In this document: piece after piece, positions 31,352-40,265 of the stretch | Layout: each line of letters begins with the position of its first letter | Position numbering within the stretch: position 1 is the first letter of the stretch | Origin: Actinomycetota bacterium | Lineage (GTDB): Bacteria; Actinomycetota; Actinomycetes; S36-B12 | Reading direction: 5' to 3' | Length of the DNA stretch: 64,000 nt | Assembly (NCBI GenBank): GCA_016870195.1 | Contig: VGCC01000002.1 | Location: 1 to 64,000, forward strand | Program-made: the position numbers and the translations under genes | The notes under the pieces: generated by a model | The model's input: the letters and a program-made list of their open reading frames with translations, nothing else | The model's database searches: none | Told to the model about the DNA's origin: nothing

Positions 31352-32736
31352 GCCTCGGTCAACGTCTGGCGCAGAACCTGCTCGATCTCGTCAAATTCCT
31401 TTTGGCCGATGATGAGCGCGGGCGCGAGCTGCACCACGGGGTCACCTCTATCGTCGGCCCGGCAGTACAGGCCGTTGTCGAACAAGGCCTTGGACAAGAA
31501 GCCGCGAAGCAGCCGTTCCGCCTCGTCATCGGTGAACGTCTCCCGGGTCACCTTGTCCTTGACCAACTCGATTCCGAAGAAGTAACCGGCGCCCCGCACA
31601 TCGCCCACGATCGGCAGGTCACGCAACTTCTCGAGTGTTGAGCGGAAAGCACCTTCGTTCTCCAGGACGTGCTGATTAATCCCTTCGCGTTCGAAGATGT
31701 CGAGATTCGCCATCGCAACGGCCGCACTGACCGGATGCCCACCCCAGGTATAGCCATGGAGGAATGCGTTCGAGCCCTTGGTGAAGGGCTCGAACAGACG
31801 ATCACTTGCGATCATCGCCCCGAGGGGCGAGTAGCCCGACGTCATGCCCTTCGCGCACGTGATCATGTCGGGAACCACCCCGAACCGGTTCATCGCGAAC
31901 ATGTCGCCGATACGCCCGAACGCTGTGATCGTTTCGTCGGCAACGAATAGCACGCCGTACTGGTCGCAGATCTCTCGCACTCGCTCGAGGTAACCCGGGG
32001 GCGGCGGGAAGCAGCCGCCGGAGTTTTGGACCGGCTCCAGAAAAACCGCCGCGACGCTGTCGGGTCCTTCGAACTCGATGGCCTCCGCGATTCGGTTCGC
32101 CGCCCACAGTCCGAAGGCCTTCTCGTCGTACCGGTACTCCTCCGGCGCGCGATAGAAATTCGTGTTAGGGACCTTGACGCCGCCGGGAACAAGTGGCTCG
32201 AACGGAATCTTCGCCGGCGGAATTCCGGTGATGCTCAATGCACCTTGCGGGGTTCCGTGGTAAGCGATCGATCGGCTAATCACCTTGTGCTTGGTGGGCT
32301 TGCCGGTCATCTTGAAGTACTGCTTCGCCAACTTCCAGGCGGTTTCAACCGCCTCGCCGCCACCCGAGGTGAAGAAGACCCGGTTGAGGTCGCCGGGGGC
32401 GTAGGCAGCCAGTCGTTCGGCGAGCTCGATGGCGCGGGGGTGGGCGTAGGACCACACTGGGAAGAAGGCCAGTTCCTCAGCTTGGGCGGCAGCGGCGGCC
32501 GCCAGCTCCTTGCGTCCATGGCCCACCTGCACAACGAACAGGCCGGCGAGGCCATCGATGTATCGCCGCCCCTGGTCGTCCCAGATGTAGCAGCCGTCGC
32601 CCTTCACAATCACGGGCACGTGGCCGCCGTCGTAGTACACGGAGTGGCGGGTGAAGTGCATCCACAGGTGGTCCCGGGCACGTGCCGCCAGGGAGTCCGG
32701 GCCGGATTCCGTCACGAACTGCGGTGTCGTTGTCAT
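31336..32736 (-). CDS. Class III PLP-dependent omega-aminotransferase
   Basis: Transfers amino groups from omega-amino acids or diamines to pyruvate or 2-oxoglutarate. The PLP lysine is Lys296 (ITCAKGMTSGYSPLGA), preceded by VADETITAFGR. Length 466. ATG 32736 is chosen over ATG 32748 because GGGGAA precedes it and it overlaps the Lrp stop (ATGA). Candidate substrates from context are putrescine/cadaverine, 5-aminovalerate/GABA, or beta-alanine from the pyrimidine pathway downstream; sequence alone does not decide. Confidence 0.9.
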   Translation of the reverse strand: MTTTPQFVTESGPDSLAARARDHLWMHFTRHSVYYDGGHVPVIVKGDGCYIWDDQGRRYIDGLAGLFVVQVGHGRKELAAAAAAQAEELAFFPVWSYAHPRAIELAERLAAYAPGDLNRVFFTSGGGEAVETAWKLAKQYFKMTGKPTKHKVISRSIAYHGTPQGALSITGIPPAKIPFEPLVPGGVKVPNTNFYRAPEEYRYDEKAFGLWAANRIAEAIEFEGPDSVAAVFLEPVQNSGGCFPPPPGYLERVREICDQYGVLFVADETITAFGRIGDMFAMNRFGVVPDMITCAKGMTSGYSPLGAMIASDRLFEPFTKGSNAFLHGYTWGGHPVSAAVAMANLDIFEREGINQHVLENEGAFRSTLEKLRDLPIVGDVRGAGYFFGIELVKDKVTRETFTDDEAERLLRGFLSKALFDNGLYCRADDRGDPVVQLAPALIIGQKEFDEIEQVLRQTLTEAWTIL

Positions 32737-33194
32737 CGTGTTCCCCATGCGTAGAACTGCTTGCGCAGTTTGAGATAGACGAAAGTCTCAGTGGCGCGGA
32801 CTCCCGGGATGCCACGGATCGACTGGTTGACGACCCGAAGCAGGTGGTCGTCGTCTTCGGCGGTGACCTCGGCGAGGATGTCGAAGGAACCTGCACAGAT
32901 CACCAGGTAGTCGACCTCGGGCAAGGCCTCCATCGCCGTGGCCACCGGATCGATATCCCCGTCGACCCTGATCCCGACCATGGCTGCGCGGGGGAAGCCC
33001 ACCTGCATCGGGTCGGTGACGGCGACAATCTGGAGGATTCCTGCGTCTTGGAGGCGCCCCACGCGTTGACGCACGGCCGCCTCGGAGAGACCGACGGCCT
33101 TTCCGATCGACGCATAGGGGCGGCGGCCGTCCTGCTGGAGCTGCTCAATGATCGCCCGGGAGACGTCGTCAAGAACGGCGGGGCGGGTGGCCAT
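32733..33194 (-). CDS. Lrp/AsnC-family transcriptional regulator
   Basis: A 153-residue regulator with an N-terminal HTH (ASIGKAVGLSEAAVRQRVGR) and a C-terminal RAM/ACT-like ligand domain (GSFDILAEV). ATG 33194 fits the family; an upstream in-frame ATG at 33263 would add an unrelated N-terminus. It is the first gene of the - strand unit with the aminotransferase and lies opposite an aldehyde dehydrogenase, so it likely controls both through the 153-bp divergent region (inference). Confidence 0.92.
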   Translation of the reverse strand: MATRPAVLDDVSRAIIEQLQQDGRRPYASIGKAVGLSEAAVRQRVGRLQDAGILQIVAVTDPMQVGFPRAAMVGIRVDGDIDPVATAMEALPEVDYLVICAGSFDILAEVTAEDDDHLLRVVNQSIRGIPGVRATETFVYLKLRKQFYAWGTR

Positions 33195-33221
33195 GGCCCT
33201 ATCCTGCCGAGGGGGGACCAC

Positions 33222-33318
33222 CGAAAGCAAATGATTTCGTAGGCTCAACCCGGATTTCGCCACGAATTCAGGCCCTTTCTTCCGACCAATACCGCGAAAA
33301 GCGCACTTTCAGTAGGCT
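33222..33318. promoter_or_regulatory. Divergent control region with CGAAA/TTTCG repeats
   Basis: Between lrp and the aldehyde dehydrogenase lie an inverted pair CGAAA-N8-TTTCG (33222-33239), further TTTCG/CGAAA words at 33255-33259 and 33295-33299, and a repeated TTTCGTAGGCT / TTTCAGTAGGCT (33235-33245 and 33307-33318). Spaced imperfect repeats of this type fit cooperative Lrp binding. Binding is inferred, not shown. Confidence 0.4.
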
Positions 33319-33347
33319 GTCCGCACCTTCGATTTCAGGGAGTCGCC

Positions 33348-34790
33348 GTGGCACGCGCAGTTCGCAACCTCATCAATGGACAGTCGTCGGAATCGGCCGA
33401 TGGTCGGACGAGCGACCTCGTCAATCCCACAACGGGGGAGGTGTTCGCAACGGCACCGGTGTCCTCAGCGACGGACGTGGATCGTGCCTACGCGTCGGCG
33501 CAGGCAGCTTTCGAGTCCTGGCGGGATACAACACCCTCAGAGCGACAGGCCGCCCTGTTGAAGATCGCGGATGCGCTGGAGTCCCATGCCGAGGAGCTGA
33601 TCGCCCTGGAATCCGAGAACACCGGCAAGCCGGTTCCGGTCACAGCGGCGGAGGAGATCCCGCCGATGCTGGATCAAATCCGCTTCTTCGCGGGCGCCGC
33701 TCGCGTGCTGGAGGGTCGCGCAGCAGGGGAGTACATGCGCGGATTCACGTCGATCATCCGTCGCGAGCCGATCGGCGTGATCGGTCAGGTCACTCCGTGG
33801 AACTACCCCATGCTCATGGCGGTGTGGAAGTTCGCCCCGGCGATCGCTGCCGGTAATGCCGTGGTACTCAAGCCCAGCGACACCACACCGGTTTCCACGG
33901 TGCGCATGGCCGAGATCATCACCGAGGCGGACGCGCTTCCGCCCGGTGTGCTGAACGTGATCTGCGGTGACCGGGATACCGGGCGTGCGCTGGTGGAGCA
34001 CCCCATCCCGCAGATGGTGGCGATCACCGGGTCTGTGCGCGCCGGCATGCAGGTCGCGGAATCGGCCGCTCGCGACGTGAAGCGTGTCCACCTGGAGTTG
34101 GGCGGCAAGGCTCCCGTCGTCATCTTCGACGATGCCGATATCGCGGCTGCAGCAGAGTGGCTCGCTGTCGCCGGATACTTCAACGCTGGCCAGGACTGCA
34201 CGGCAGCCACGCGAATGATCGTCGGCCCCGGCATTCACGATGAGTTCGTGGCAGCGCTCGCCGAGCAAGCGGCCGCGACCGCTACGACCTTCCAGGACGG
34301 GCCAACCGGTGACGGGCTGGTCCCTCCGGTCAACAACATCAACCAGTTCGAACGCGTCCTCGGCTTCCTTGAGCGGACGCCCTCGCACGCATCGATTGCC
34401 GCCGGAGGCAAGCGGCAGGGGGAGAAGGGCTTCTTCATCGAACCCACGGTCGTGTCCGGCCTGCAGCAGGACGACGAGATGATCCAGAACGAGGTCTTCG
34501 GGCCGGTCATCACGGTGCAGAAGTTCTTCGACGAAGCCGAAGCCCTGCGTTGGGCCAATGGCGTCAACTACGGCTTGGCGTCATCGGTCTGGACGAGGGA
34601 CTTCGGTCGCGCGATGCGCATGGCGCGGGGCCTGGACTTCGGCTGTGTCTGGATCAACACACATATTCCACTGGTGGCCGAGATGCCCCACGGCGGGTTC
34701 AAGCACTCCGGCTACGGCAAGGACCTGTCGATGTACGGATTCGAGGACTACACCCGGATCAAGCACGTGATGGCGAATATCGACAGTTAG
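33348..34790 (+). CDS. Aminoaldehyde (gamma-aminobutyraldehyde-type) dehydrogenase
   Basis: NAD(P)-dependent aldehyde dehydrogenase, 480 residues. The catalytic Cys lies in [12 protein letters not shown] and the general-base Glu in [28 protein letters not shown] is typical of PatD/betaine-aldehyde-type enzymes. GTG 33348 with AGGGAG upstream. Transcribed divergently from lrp-aminotransferase, it would oxidise the aldehyde made by that transaminase or by the amine oxidase. It is followed by a strong terminator. Confidence 0.9.
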   Translation: MARAVRNLINGQSSESADGRTSDLVNPTTGEVFATAPVSSATDVDRAYASAQAAFESWRDTTPSERQAALLKIADALESHAEELIALESENTGKPVPVTAAEEIPPMLDQIRFFAGAARVLEGRAAGEYMRGFTSIIRREPIGVIGQVTPWNYPMLMAVWKFAPAIAAGNAVVLKPSDTTPVSTVRMAEIITEADALPPGVLNVICGDRDTGRALVEHPIPQMVAITGSVRAGMQVAESAARDVKRVHLELGGKAPVVIFDDADIAAAAEWLAVAGYFNAGQDCTAATRMIVGPGIHDEFVAALAEQAAATATTFQDGPTGDGLVPPVNNINQFERVLGFLERTPSHASIAAGGKRQGEKGFFIEPTVVSGLQQDDEMIQNEVFGPVITVQKFFDEAEALRWANGVNYGLASSVWTRDFGRAMRMARGLDFGCVWINTHIPLVAEMPHGGFKHSGYGKDLSMYGFEDYTRIKHVMANIDS

Positions 34791-34803
34791 GCACGTAAAA
34801 GGA

Positions 34804-34840
34804 GGGGCCCGGGCATCACGCCCGAGCCCCTTCCTCGTTC
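34804..34840 (+). terminator. Rho-independent-type terminator after the aldehyde dehydrogenase
   Basis: Stem of 11 positions with a single mismatch (34804-34814 against 34820-34830), GC-rich, with loop ATCAC, followed by TTCCTCGTTC. It begins 13 bp after the stop at 34790 and also faces the - strand remnant, so it may work in both directions. Confidence 0.75.
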
Positions 34841-34847
34841 GACGTGC

Positions 34848-35020
34848 CTAGGTTCCACCCTCCTTGAGGGTCACCGTGATCGGGGCGAATCCTTCCCCGG
34901 TGGTGTTGAGGCCCTCCGCCTCAAGCGTCGCATTGGCCGCGTCGACGTATTGCTCCGTGCATGCCTCCGCCGGGGGTGCAGCTGTGATCACCGTCGCACC
35001 CTCCAGGTTGGGCGTTTTCG
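34848..35020 (-). pseudogene. C-terminal remnant of an NMT1/SsuA-type ABC substrate-binding protein
   Basis: The last about 56 codons of a - strand frame read NLEGATVITAAPPAEACTEQ and end ITVTLKEGGT. This matches the typical C-terminal end (alpha-helix with ACxxxYV, then a VTLxEGG tail) of nitrate/thiamin-precursor-type solute-binding proteins. Upstream of about 35020 the similarity stops and an AT-rich scar (around 35028-35070) follows, with no signal peptide or body of the protein. It lies just downstream of the pyrimidine operon in the same orientation, so an ABC transporter was probably once part of that operon and was deleted. Confidence 0.6.
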
Positions 35021-35192
35021 CCGAGATAAGAACGGTGATATGCCATAGATCAATATTTATATAACCGACACCGTTGAAAGATGGCCAGGGAGATACCAGC
35101 CAACCCGCAGAGCACGGATAACGTGCCACCCCGCAGGTGCGCGGTGACCCCACATGATCGACGAGGGGGCGCGGCGGTTGAGCTCCCGGCGC
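35021..35192. other. Intergenic scar between SBP remnant and LLM gene
   Basis: About 170 bp with no credible gene. The part at 35028-35070 is distinctly AT-rich (TCAATATTTATATAACC) compared with its surroundings, and the rest is GC-rich without recognisable motif. It probably marks a deletion junction. Confidence 0.5.
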
Positions 35193-36221
35193 TTAGCTTC
35201 TGGCCAGGATGGCGTCCTGCACGGCGGGGATGATCTTCTCGCCATAGGCGGCCATTGTGTGGTCCTTGTCGTCGTGCTGGAGGTACACCGCGAATTGATC
35301 GACCCCGAGGGCCTTGAGTTCCTCGAGGCGACGAATGTGATCCTCGGGGGTGCCAATGATGCAGAAGCGGTCCACGATCTCGTCCGGTACGAAGTCCGTG
35401 TGTGTGTTTCCCACGCGGCCGTGCTCGTTGTAGTCGTATCCCTGACGACCCTTGATGTAGTCGGTGAGTGCCTTGGGGACGGCTCCAGAGTCACCATACC
35501 GCTCCACGATGTCGGCTACGTGGTTTCCGACCATGCCGCCGAACCAGCGCAACTGGTCGCGGGCGTGGGCGTGATGCTCGGGAGAGCCGTCGCTGACGTA
35601 CGCGGGAGCCGCCACGCAGATATACACGTCGTCGGGATTGCGCCCAGCCGCTGTAGCGGACTCGCGAACAGAAGCGATGGTCCACTCGGCGATGGAGGGA
35701 TCAGCCAACTGAAGGATGAAGCCATCGCCCACCTCGCCAGCAAGTGCAAGGACCTTGGGACCGTAGGCGGCTACCCATACGTCGGCTCGACTATCCAGCG
35801 CCCAAGGCAAGCGGAGGCTGTTCCCCTTGTACTCGATGGCATCACCGTTCACCAGACCCTTGATGTCGATTACTGCCTGGCGCAACTCGGCGACCGATAC
35901 CGGCTTGCCGTTGGTGACGCGCACAGCGGAGTCGCCACGGCCGATGCCGATGACCGTGCGGTTTCCGTACATCTCATTCAGCGTCGCGAAGACGGAGGCA
36001 GTCACCGTGATGTCGCGCGTTGCCGGGTTGGTGACCATAGGCCCGACGATCACCTTGCGTGTCTCATCGAGGATCTTGCTATAGATGACGTAGGGTTCCT
36101 CCCACAGGATGTGCGAGTCGAAGGTCCACACGTAGGTGAATCCATACGTCTCAGCGCGCTTGGCGAGGTCGATGACTCGAGCGGCAGGGGGGGTGCATTG
36201 CATGACGACGCCAATTTCCAT
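35193..36221 (-). CDS. LLM-class flavin/F420-dependent oxidoreductase in pyrimidine operon
   Basis: Luciferase-like TIM-barrel oxidoreductase, 342 residues, close to the actinobacterial family described as F420-dependent (TIGR03842-type). MEIGVVMQ starts the barrel; FDSHILWEEPYVIY and GRGDSAVRVTNGKPV are visible cofactor-region segments. ATG 36221 is used; an upstream extension to 36488 runs through the neighbouring gene in another frame. It is last in the - strand order amidase, dihydropyrimidinase, MmsA, LLM. A redox role on the pyrimidine ring is suggested by the absence of PydA (inference). Confidence 0.85.
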   Translation of the reverse strand: MEIGVVMQCTPPAARVIDLAKRAETYGFTYVWTFDSHILWEEPYVIYSKILDETRKVIVGPMVTNPATRDITVTASVFATLNEMYGNRTVIGIGRGDSAVRVTNGKPVSVAELRQAVIDIKGLVNGDAIEYKGNSLRLPWALDSRADVWVAAYGPKVLALAGEVGDGFILQLADPSIAEWTIASVRESATAAGRNPDDVYICVAAPAYVSDGSPEHHAHARDQLRWFGGMVGNHVADIVERYGDSGAVPKALTDYIKGRQGYDYNEHGRVGNTHTDFVPDEIVDRFCIIGTPEDHIRRLEELKALGVDQFAVYLQHDDKDHTMAAYGEKIIPAVQDAILARS

Positions 36222-36249
36222 GAGGGCTCCTGTCTCGGGTAAGTGCTTG

Positions 36250-37737
36250 TCAACGCGTCCGCGGGAAACCAAGATCGACCGACGACGTCGCCGGATCGGG
36301 CCACCGGGACGTGACCGTCTTAGTGCGGGTGTAGAAGTCGATACCTGCGGGTCCGTACATGTTGGTGTCGCCGAACAGCGATGCCTTCCAACCGCCGAAG
36401 CTATAGTACGCCACGGGCACGGGTATCGGCACGTTGATGCCCACCATGCCGACCTGGATGTCAAACTGAAACTGTCGCGCCGCACCACCGTCGCGGGTGA
36501 AGATAGTGGTGCCGTTGCCGTACTGGTGGTCGTTGATCAGCTTCACGCCCTCCTCATAGGTTGCGACCCGGGTGACCGAGAGGACCGGCCCGAAGATCTC
36601 GTCGTCGTAGGCCTTCATGCCGGGCTTAACGTTGTCGATGAGAGAAGGAGCCAGGAAGAACCCTTCCTTCGGAAGGTCGTTCTCACGCCCGTCCACGACC
36701 ACGGTCGCGCCCTCACCCGGTGCGCCAGCGACGTACGACGCGACCTTGTCGCGGTGCTCGCGGGTGATGAGCGGCCCCATCTCGGCATCGGGGTCGGTGC
36801 CCGGTCCGACCTTCAACTTGGGCAGCCGTGCGGCGATGGCGTCGACGAGCTTGTCGCCGACGTCGCCGACCGCCACGACCACCGAGGTCGCCATGCAGCG
36901 CTCGCCGGCGGAGCCATATCCCGCACTTACCGCCGCATTGGCGGCCATGTCAATGTCCGCGTCCGGTAGGACGATCATGTGGTTCTTGGCGCCACCAAGC
37001 GCCTGGACGCGCTTGCCGTTCGCGGTGCCCGTCGAGTAGATGTACTGGGCGATTGGCGTAGATCCGACGAAGGAGACCGCCGAGATATCCGAGTGATCCA
37101 GGATTCGGTCCACGGCGACCTTATCACCGTGGACCACGTTGAAGACACCATCGGGCAACCCGGCCCGCTTCAGCAATTGGGCCATGAGCAAGGACACCGA
37201 AGGATCCTTCTCACTCGGCTTGAGGATGAAGGTGTTACCGGTGGCGATCGCATTCGCGAACATCCACATCGGCACCATGGCCGGGAAGTTGAAGGGCGTG
37301 ATGCCCGCGACTACGCCGAGGGGCTGACGGATTGAGTAGACGTCGACACCCGTGGATGCCTGCTCGGAGAAGTTTCCCTTCATCAACTGCGGAATTCCGC
37401 AGGCGAATTCGATGTTCTCGATTCCGCGCGCCAACTCACCGGCTGCATCCGAGGGGACCTTGCCATGCTCGGAGGACACCAGGTCAGCGATCTCGTCGCG
37501 GTGCGAGACCACGAGCTCGTGGAATCGGAACATGATCTCTGCACGGCGGGACAAAGAAGCGGACCGCCATATGGCGAAGGCCTCCTTAGCCGTCGCTACC
37601 GCGGTGTCGATGTCGGCAACTGTGGCGAAGCCCACCTGAGCCTGCTGTTCGCCGGTAGCCGGATTGAACACCGATCCGAAGTACCCGGAGGTCGCCGGGA
37701 CTTCCTTGCCGCCGATCCAGTGATTGATGGTGCGCAC
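36250..37737 (-). CDS. mmsA: CoA-acylating (methyl)malonate-semialdehyde dehydrogenase
   Basis: Converts malonate semialdehyde to acetyl-CoA, or methylmalonate semialdehyde to propionyl-CoA, with NAD and CoA. The catalytic residue is Cys281 in GSAGERCMATS. The ALGGAKNH segment lacks the general-base Glu of ordinary aldehyde dehydrogenases, the hallmark of this CoA-acylating group. Length 495. In a pyrimidine operon it would finish beta-alanine (uracil) or beta-aminoisobutyrate (thymine) degradation after a transaminase step. Confidence 0.93.
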   Translation of the reverse strand: MRTINHWIGGKEVPATSGYFGSVFNPATGEQQAQVGFATVADIDTAVATAKEAFAIWRSASLSRRAEIMFRFHELVVSHRDEIADLVSSEHGKVPSDAAGELARGIENIEFACGIPQLMKGNFSEQASTGVDVYSIRQPLGVVAGITPFNFPAMVPMWMFANAIATGNTFILKPSEKDPSVSLLMAQLLKRAGLPDGVFNVVHGDKVAVDRILDHSDISAVSFVGSTPIAQYIYSTGTANGKRVQALGGAKNHMIVLPDADIDMAANAAVSAGYGSAGERCMATSVVVAVGDVGDKLVDAIAARLPKLKVGPGTDPDAEMGPLITREHRDKVASYVAGAPGEGATVVVDGRENDLPKEGFFLAPSLIDNVKPGMKAYDDEIFGPVLSVTRVATYEEGVKLINDHQYGNGTTIFTRDGGAARQFQFDIQVGMVGINVPIPVPVAYYSFGGWKASLFGDTNMYGPAGIDFYTRTKTVTSRWPDPATSSVDLGFPRTR

Positions 37738-37807
37738 CTTCTTGCTCCCTTATCTCGCTTGTCTGCCGCTGCCGATCTGATCGACCCACCGATTCGATTC
37801 CCGCTGC

Positions 37808-39226
37808 CTAGATCAGGTACTGGTTCATACCCCGTTTGAGGTACTTGCCGTGACCGTCGGAGCCGATGTACTTATTGTCGTCCACGATCACCGTGCCGCG
37901 GGAGATCACCGTGTCGACGTGCCCGTCGATGTTGAATCCCTCCCAAGCCGAATGATCCATGTTCATGTGATGGGTCTTCTCGTGGCCGATCTCCGTGCGC
38001 CCGTCCGGGTTGTAGATTACGATGTCGGCGTCCGAGCCGGGGGCGATGACGCCTTTGCGTGGGTAGAGGCCGAACATACGAGCAGGTGTGGTCGCGGTGA
38101 TCTCCACCCAACGCGCCAGGGTGATCTGACCGTCCACCACGCCTTGGTAGATCAGGTCCATGCGGTGCTCGACCGATCCGATGCCGTTGGGGATCTTGGA
38201 GAAGTCGCCGACACCCAACTCCTTTTGCTCCTTCATGCAGAAGGGGCAGTGATCCGTAGAGACGATCGACAGGTCGTTGGTGCGCAGATAGCGCCACAAC
38301 TCCTGCTGGTGACGCTCGGCCTTGGAGCGCAGCGGCGTGGAGCAGACCCACTTGGCACCTTCGAAGCCGGGCTGGGACAGGTGCTCTTCCAGTGACAGGT
38401 AGAGGTATTGTGGACAGGTCTCTCCGAACACGTTCCACGCTTCGTCGCGCGCCTGCTGGACCACGTTCACCGCCTGCTTGGCGGACATGTGCACGATGTA
38501 CAACGGCGTGCCTGTCATCTTCGCGAGCATTATCGCCCGGTTGGTGGCTTCCGCTTCGGTCTCCCAGGGGCGGGTGAGGCTGTGGTACCTCGGGTCCGTC
38601 TTACCCTCGGCTAGTGCCTGCTGCACTAGGACGTCGATCGCGATGCCGTTCTCGGCGTGCATCATGATCGTCGAACCGTTCTTTGCGGCCGTTTGCATGG
38701 CGCGCAGGATCTGGCCGTCATCGCTGTAAAAGACCCCCGGGTAAGCCATGAACAACTTGAAGCTCGTGATTCCCTCATCGACGAGTTCGTCCATCGCCTT
38801 CAAGGAATCGTCGTCGACACCACCGATGATCTGGTGAAAGCTGTAGTCGATCGCGCACTGTCCGTCGGCTTTGGCGTGCCACGCTGCGAGGGCATCTTGA
38901 ACGCGCTCACCGAACTTTTGCACGGCGAAGTCGATGATCGTGGTCGTCCCGCCCCAGGCTGCTGCGCGGGTACCCGTCGCGAAGGTGTCCGAGGCGAAGG
39001 TGCCACCGAACGGCAACTCCATATGCGTGTGGACGTCCACTCCACCGGGGATGACGTACTTACCCCGGGCATCGAAGACCTTATCGACAGTGGCCTCCAG
39101 GTTCGCACCGAGTGAGGTATCTCCAGGAGCGATGACGGCAGCGATCGTCTCACCGTCAATGAGGACGTCGGCCTGGATCGCTCCAGTCGACAAGACGACG
39201 CTGCCGTTCTTGATGAGGATGGTCAT
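37808..39226 (-). CDS. hydA: Dihydropyrimidinase (hydantoinase family)
   Basis: Zinc amidohydrolase that opens dihydrouracil/dihydrothymine to N-carbamoyl-beta-amino acids. Metal ligands include H66 and H68 (VDVHTHME), and Lys157 (SFKLFMAYPG) is the residue that is carboxylated. MMHAEN and STDHCPFC complete the site. Length 472. ATG 39226 fits the MTILIKNGSVV N-terminus; an upstream extension to 39319 has no support. It lies between the carbamoyl-amino-acid hydrolase and mmsA, the reductive pyrimidine route. Confidence 0.95.
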   Translation of the reverse strand: MTILIKNGSVVLSTGAIQADVLIDGETIAAVIAPGDTSLGANLEATVDKVFDARGKYVIPGGVDVHTHMELPFGGTFASDTFATGTRAAAWGGTTTIIDFAVQKFGERVQDALAAWHAKADGQCAIDYSFHQIIGGVDDDSLKAMDELVDEGITSFKLFMAYPGVFYSDDGQILRAMQTAAKNGSTIMMHAENGIAIDVLVQQALAEGKTDPRYHSLTRPWETEAEATNRAIMLAKMTGTPLYIVHMSAKQAVNVVQQARDEAWNVFGETCPQYLYLSLEEHLSQPGFEGAKWVCSTPLRSKAERHQQELWRYLRTNDLSIVSTDHCPFCMKEQKELGVGDFSKIPNGIGSVEHRMDLIYQGVVDGQITLARWVEITATTPARMFGLYPRKGVIAPGSDADIVIYNPDGRTEIGHEKTHHMNMDHSAWEGFNIDGHVDTVISRGTVIVDDNKYIGSDGHGKYLKRGMNQYLI

Positions 39227-39261
39227 AGGTACCCCCTTTATACGCTCTGGCTGCCGGATAT

Positions 39262-40098
39262 CTATGGTCGAACCAGATCGTCGTACGCATCCGGACGACG
39301 ATCCCGGTAGAAGGCCCACCGATTACGTACCGTGGTTATGAGGTCCATGTCCAGGTCCCGAACGATGAGTTCGGACTTGTAGGGGTCGCCCTTGTTGCCC
39401 ACGTAGTTTCCCTCGGGGTCGACGAAGTAGGACTGTCCATAAAAGTCGTCGTCGCCTAGGGGCTCGATCCCCACGCGATTGATGGCGCCCACGTAGTACT
39501 CGTTGGCGACGGCTGCCGCAGGCTGCTCGATGCTCCACAGGTATTGGGACAGTCCACGCGAGGTGGCCGACGGATTGAACACGATCTGGGCACCGTTGAG
39601 TCCGAGCGCACGCCAACCCTCGGGGAAATGGCGGTCGTAGCAGATGTACACGCCAATTTTACCGACCGCGGTATCGAAGACGGGGTAGCCACCGTTGCCA
39701 GGGCGGAAATAGAACTTTTCCCAGAAGCCGTTGACGTGCGGGATGTGCTGCTTGCGGTACTTGCCTAGGTAGGAGCCATCGGCGTCGAGTATGGCCGCGG
39801 CGTTGTAGAGGAACCCTGGCCCGGCGTCCTCATACACCGGCAGTACCACCACCATCTGTAGTTCTCGCGCGAGAGCCTGGAAGCGCTCAACGATCGGGCC
39901 GGGTACCGCTTCGGCGAACTCGTAGAACTTGGTGTCTTGCACCTGGCAGAAGTACGGGCCGTAAAACAGTTCTTGGAAGCAGATCACCTGAGCACCTTGC
40001 TTGGCCGCCTCGCGAGCGAACTCCTCGTGCTTTACGATCATGGACTCCTTGTCACCGGTCCAGTCGGTTTGAACCAGGGCGGCTTTAACGACGCTCAT
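39262..40098 (-). CDS. N-carbamoyl-beta-alanine amidohydrolase (nitrilase superfamily)
   Basis: Hydrolyses N-carbamoyl-beta-alanine to beta-alanine, CO2 and ammonia. The catalytic triad is Glu43 (FQELFYG), Lys116 (YRKQHIP) and Cys153 (ICYDRHFPEG). Length 278. It is first in the operon and divergent from a MocR regulator. This nitrilase type resembles animal/plant beta-ureidopropionase, not the bacterial PydC metalloamidase. Confidence 0.92.
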   Translation of the reverse strand: MSVVKAALVQTDWTGDKESMIVKHEEFAREAAKQGAQVICFQELFYGPYFCQVQDTKFYEFAEAVPGPIVERFQALARELQMVVVLPVYEDAGPGFLYNAAAILDADGSYLGKYRKQHIPHVNGFWEKFYFRPGNGGYPVFDTAVGKIGVYICYDRHFPEGWRALGLNGAQIVFNPSATSRGLSQYLWSIEQPAAAVANEYYVGAINRVGIEPLGDDDFYGQSYFVDPEGNYVGNKGDPYKSELIVRDLDMDLITTVRNRWAFYRDRRPDAYDDLVRP

Positions 40099-40161
40099 GG
40101 ATCCTCCAGGTCGAGGTGGCTGCTGATGATTCGTTGACCACCATGTTCTACGTCAGTCTAG

Positions 40162-40201
40162 ACAAAACCTGTTGTGCTTCGCTTGGTTCGGATACAATTG
40201 T
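40162..40201. promoter_or_regulatory. Divergent promoter/operator region of MocR and pyrimidine operon
   Basis: Two ACAA/TTGT inverted sites are visible: ACAA-N6-TTGT at 40162-40175 and ACAATTGT at 40194-40201. TACAAT (40193-40198) is a good + strand -10, with TGTTGT (40170-40175) 17 bp upstream as a weak -35, placing transcription of the regulator near 40205. The sites overlap the promoter, which fits MocR autoregulation; the regulator identity is inferred. Confidence 0.5.
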
Positions 40202-40265
40202 CTTCCTAGGCCTGGCGATCTCGCAGCCAGGCCTCGGTCACCTGTACTAGCTCATCGGAGGCGCG

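Noticed and set aside
34848-35153. Independent 101-residue gene
   Set aside because: Its first half has no protein-like composition and its second half is the tail of a solute-binding protein, so it is called a remnant.
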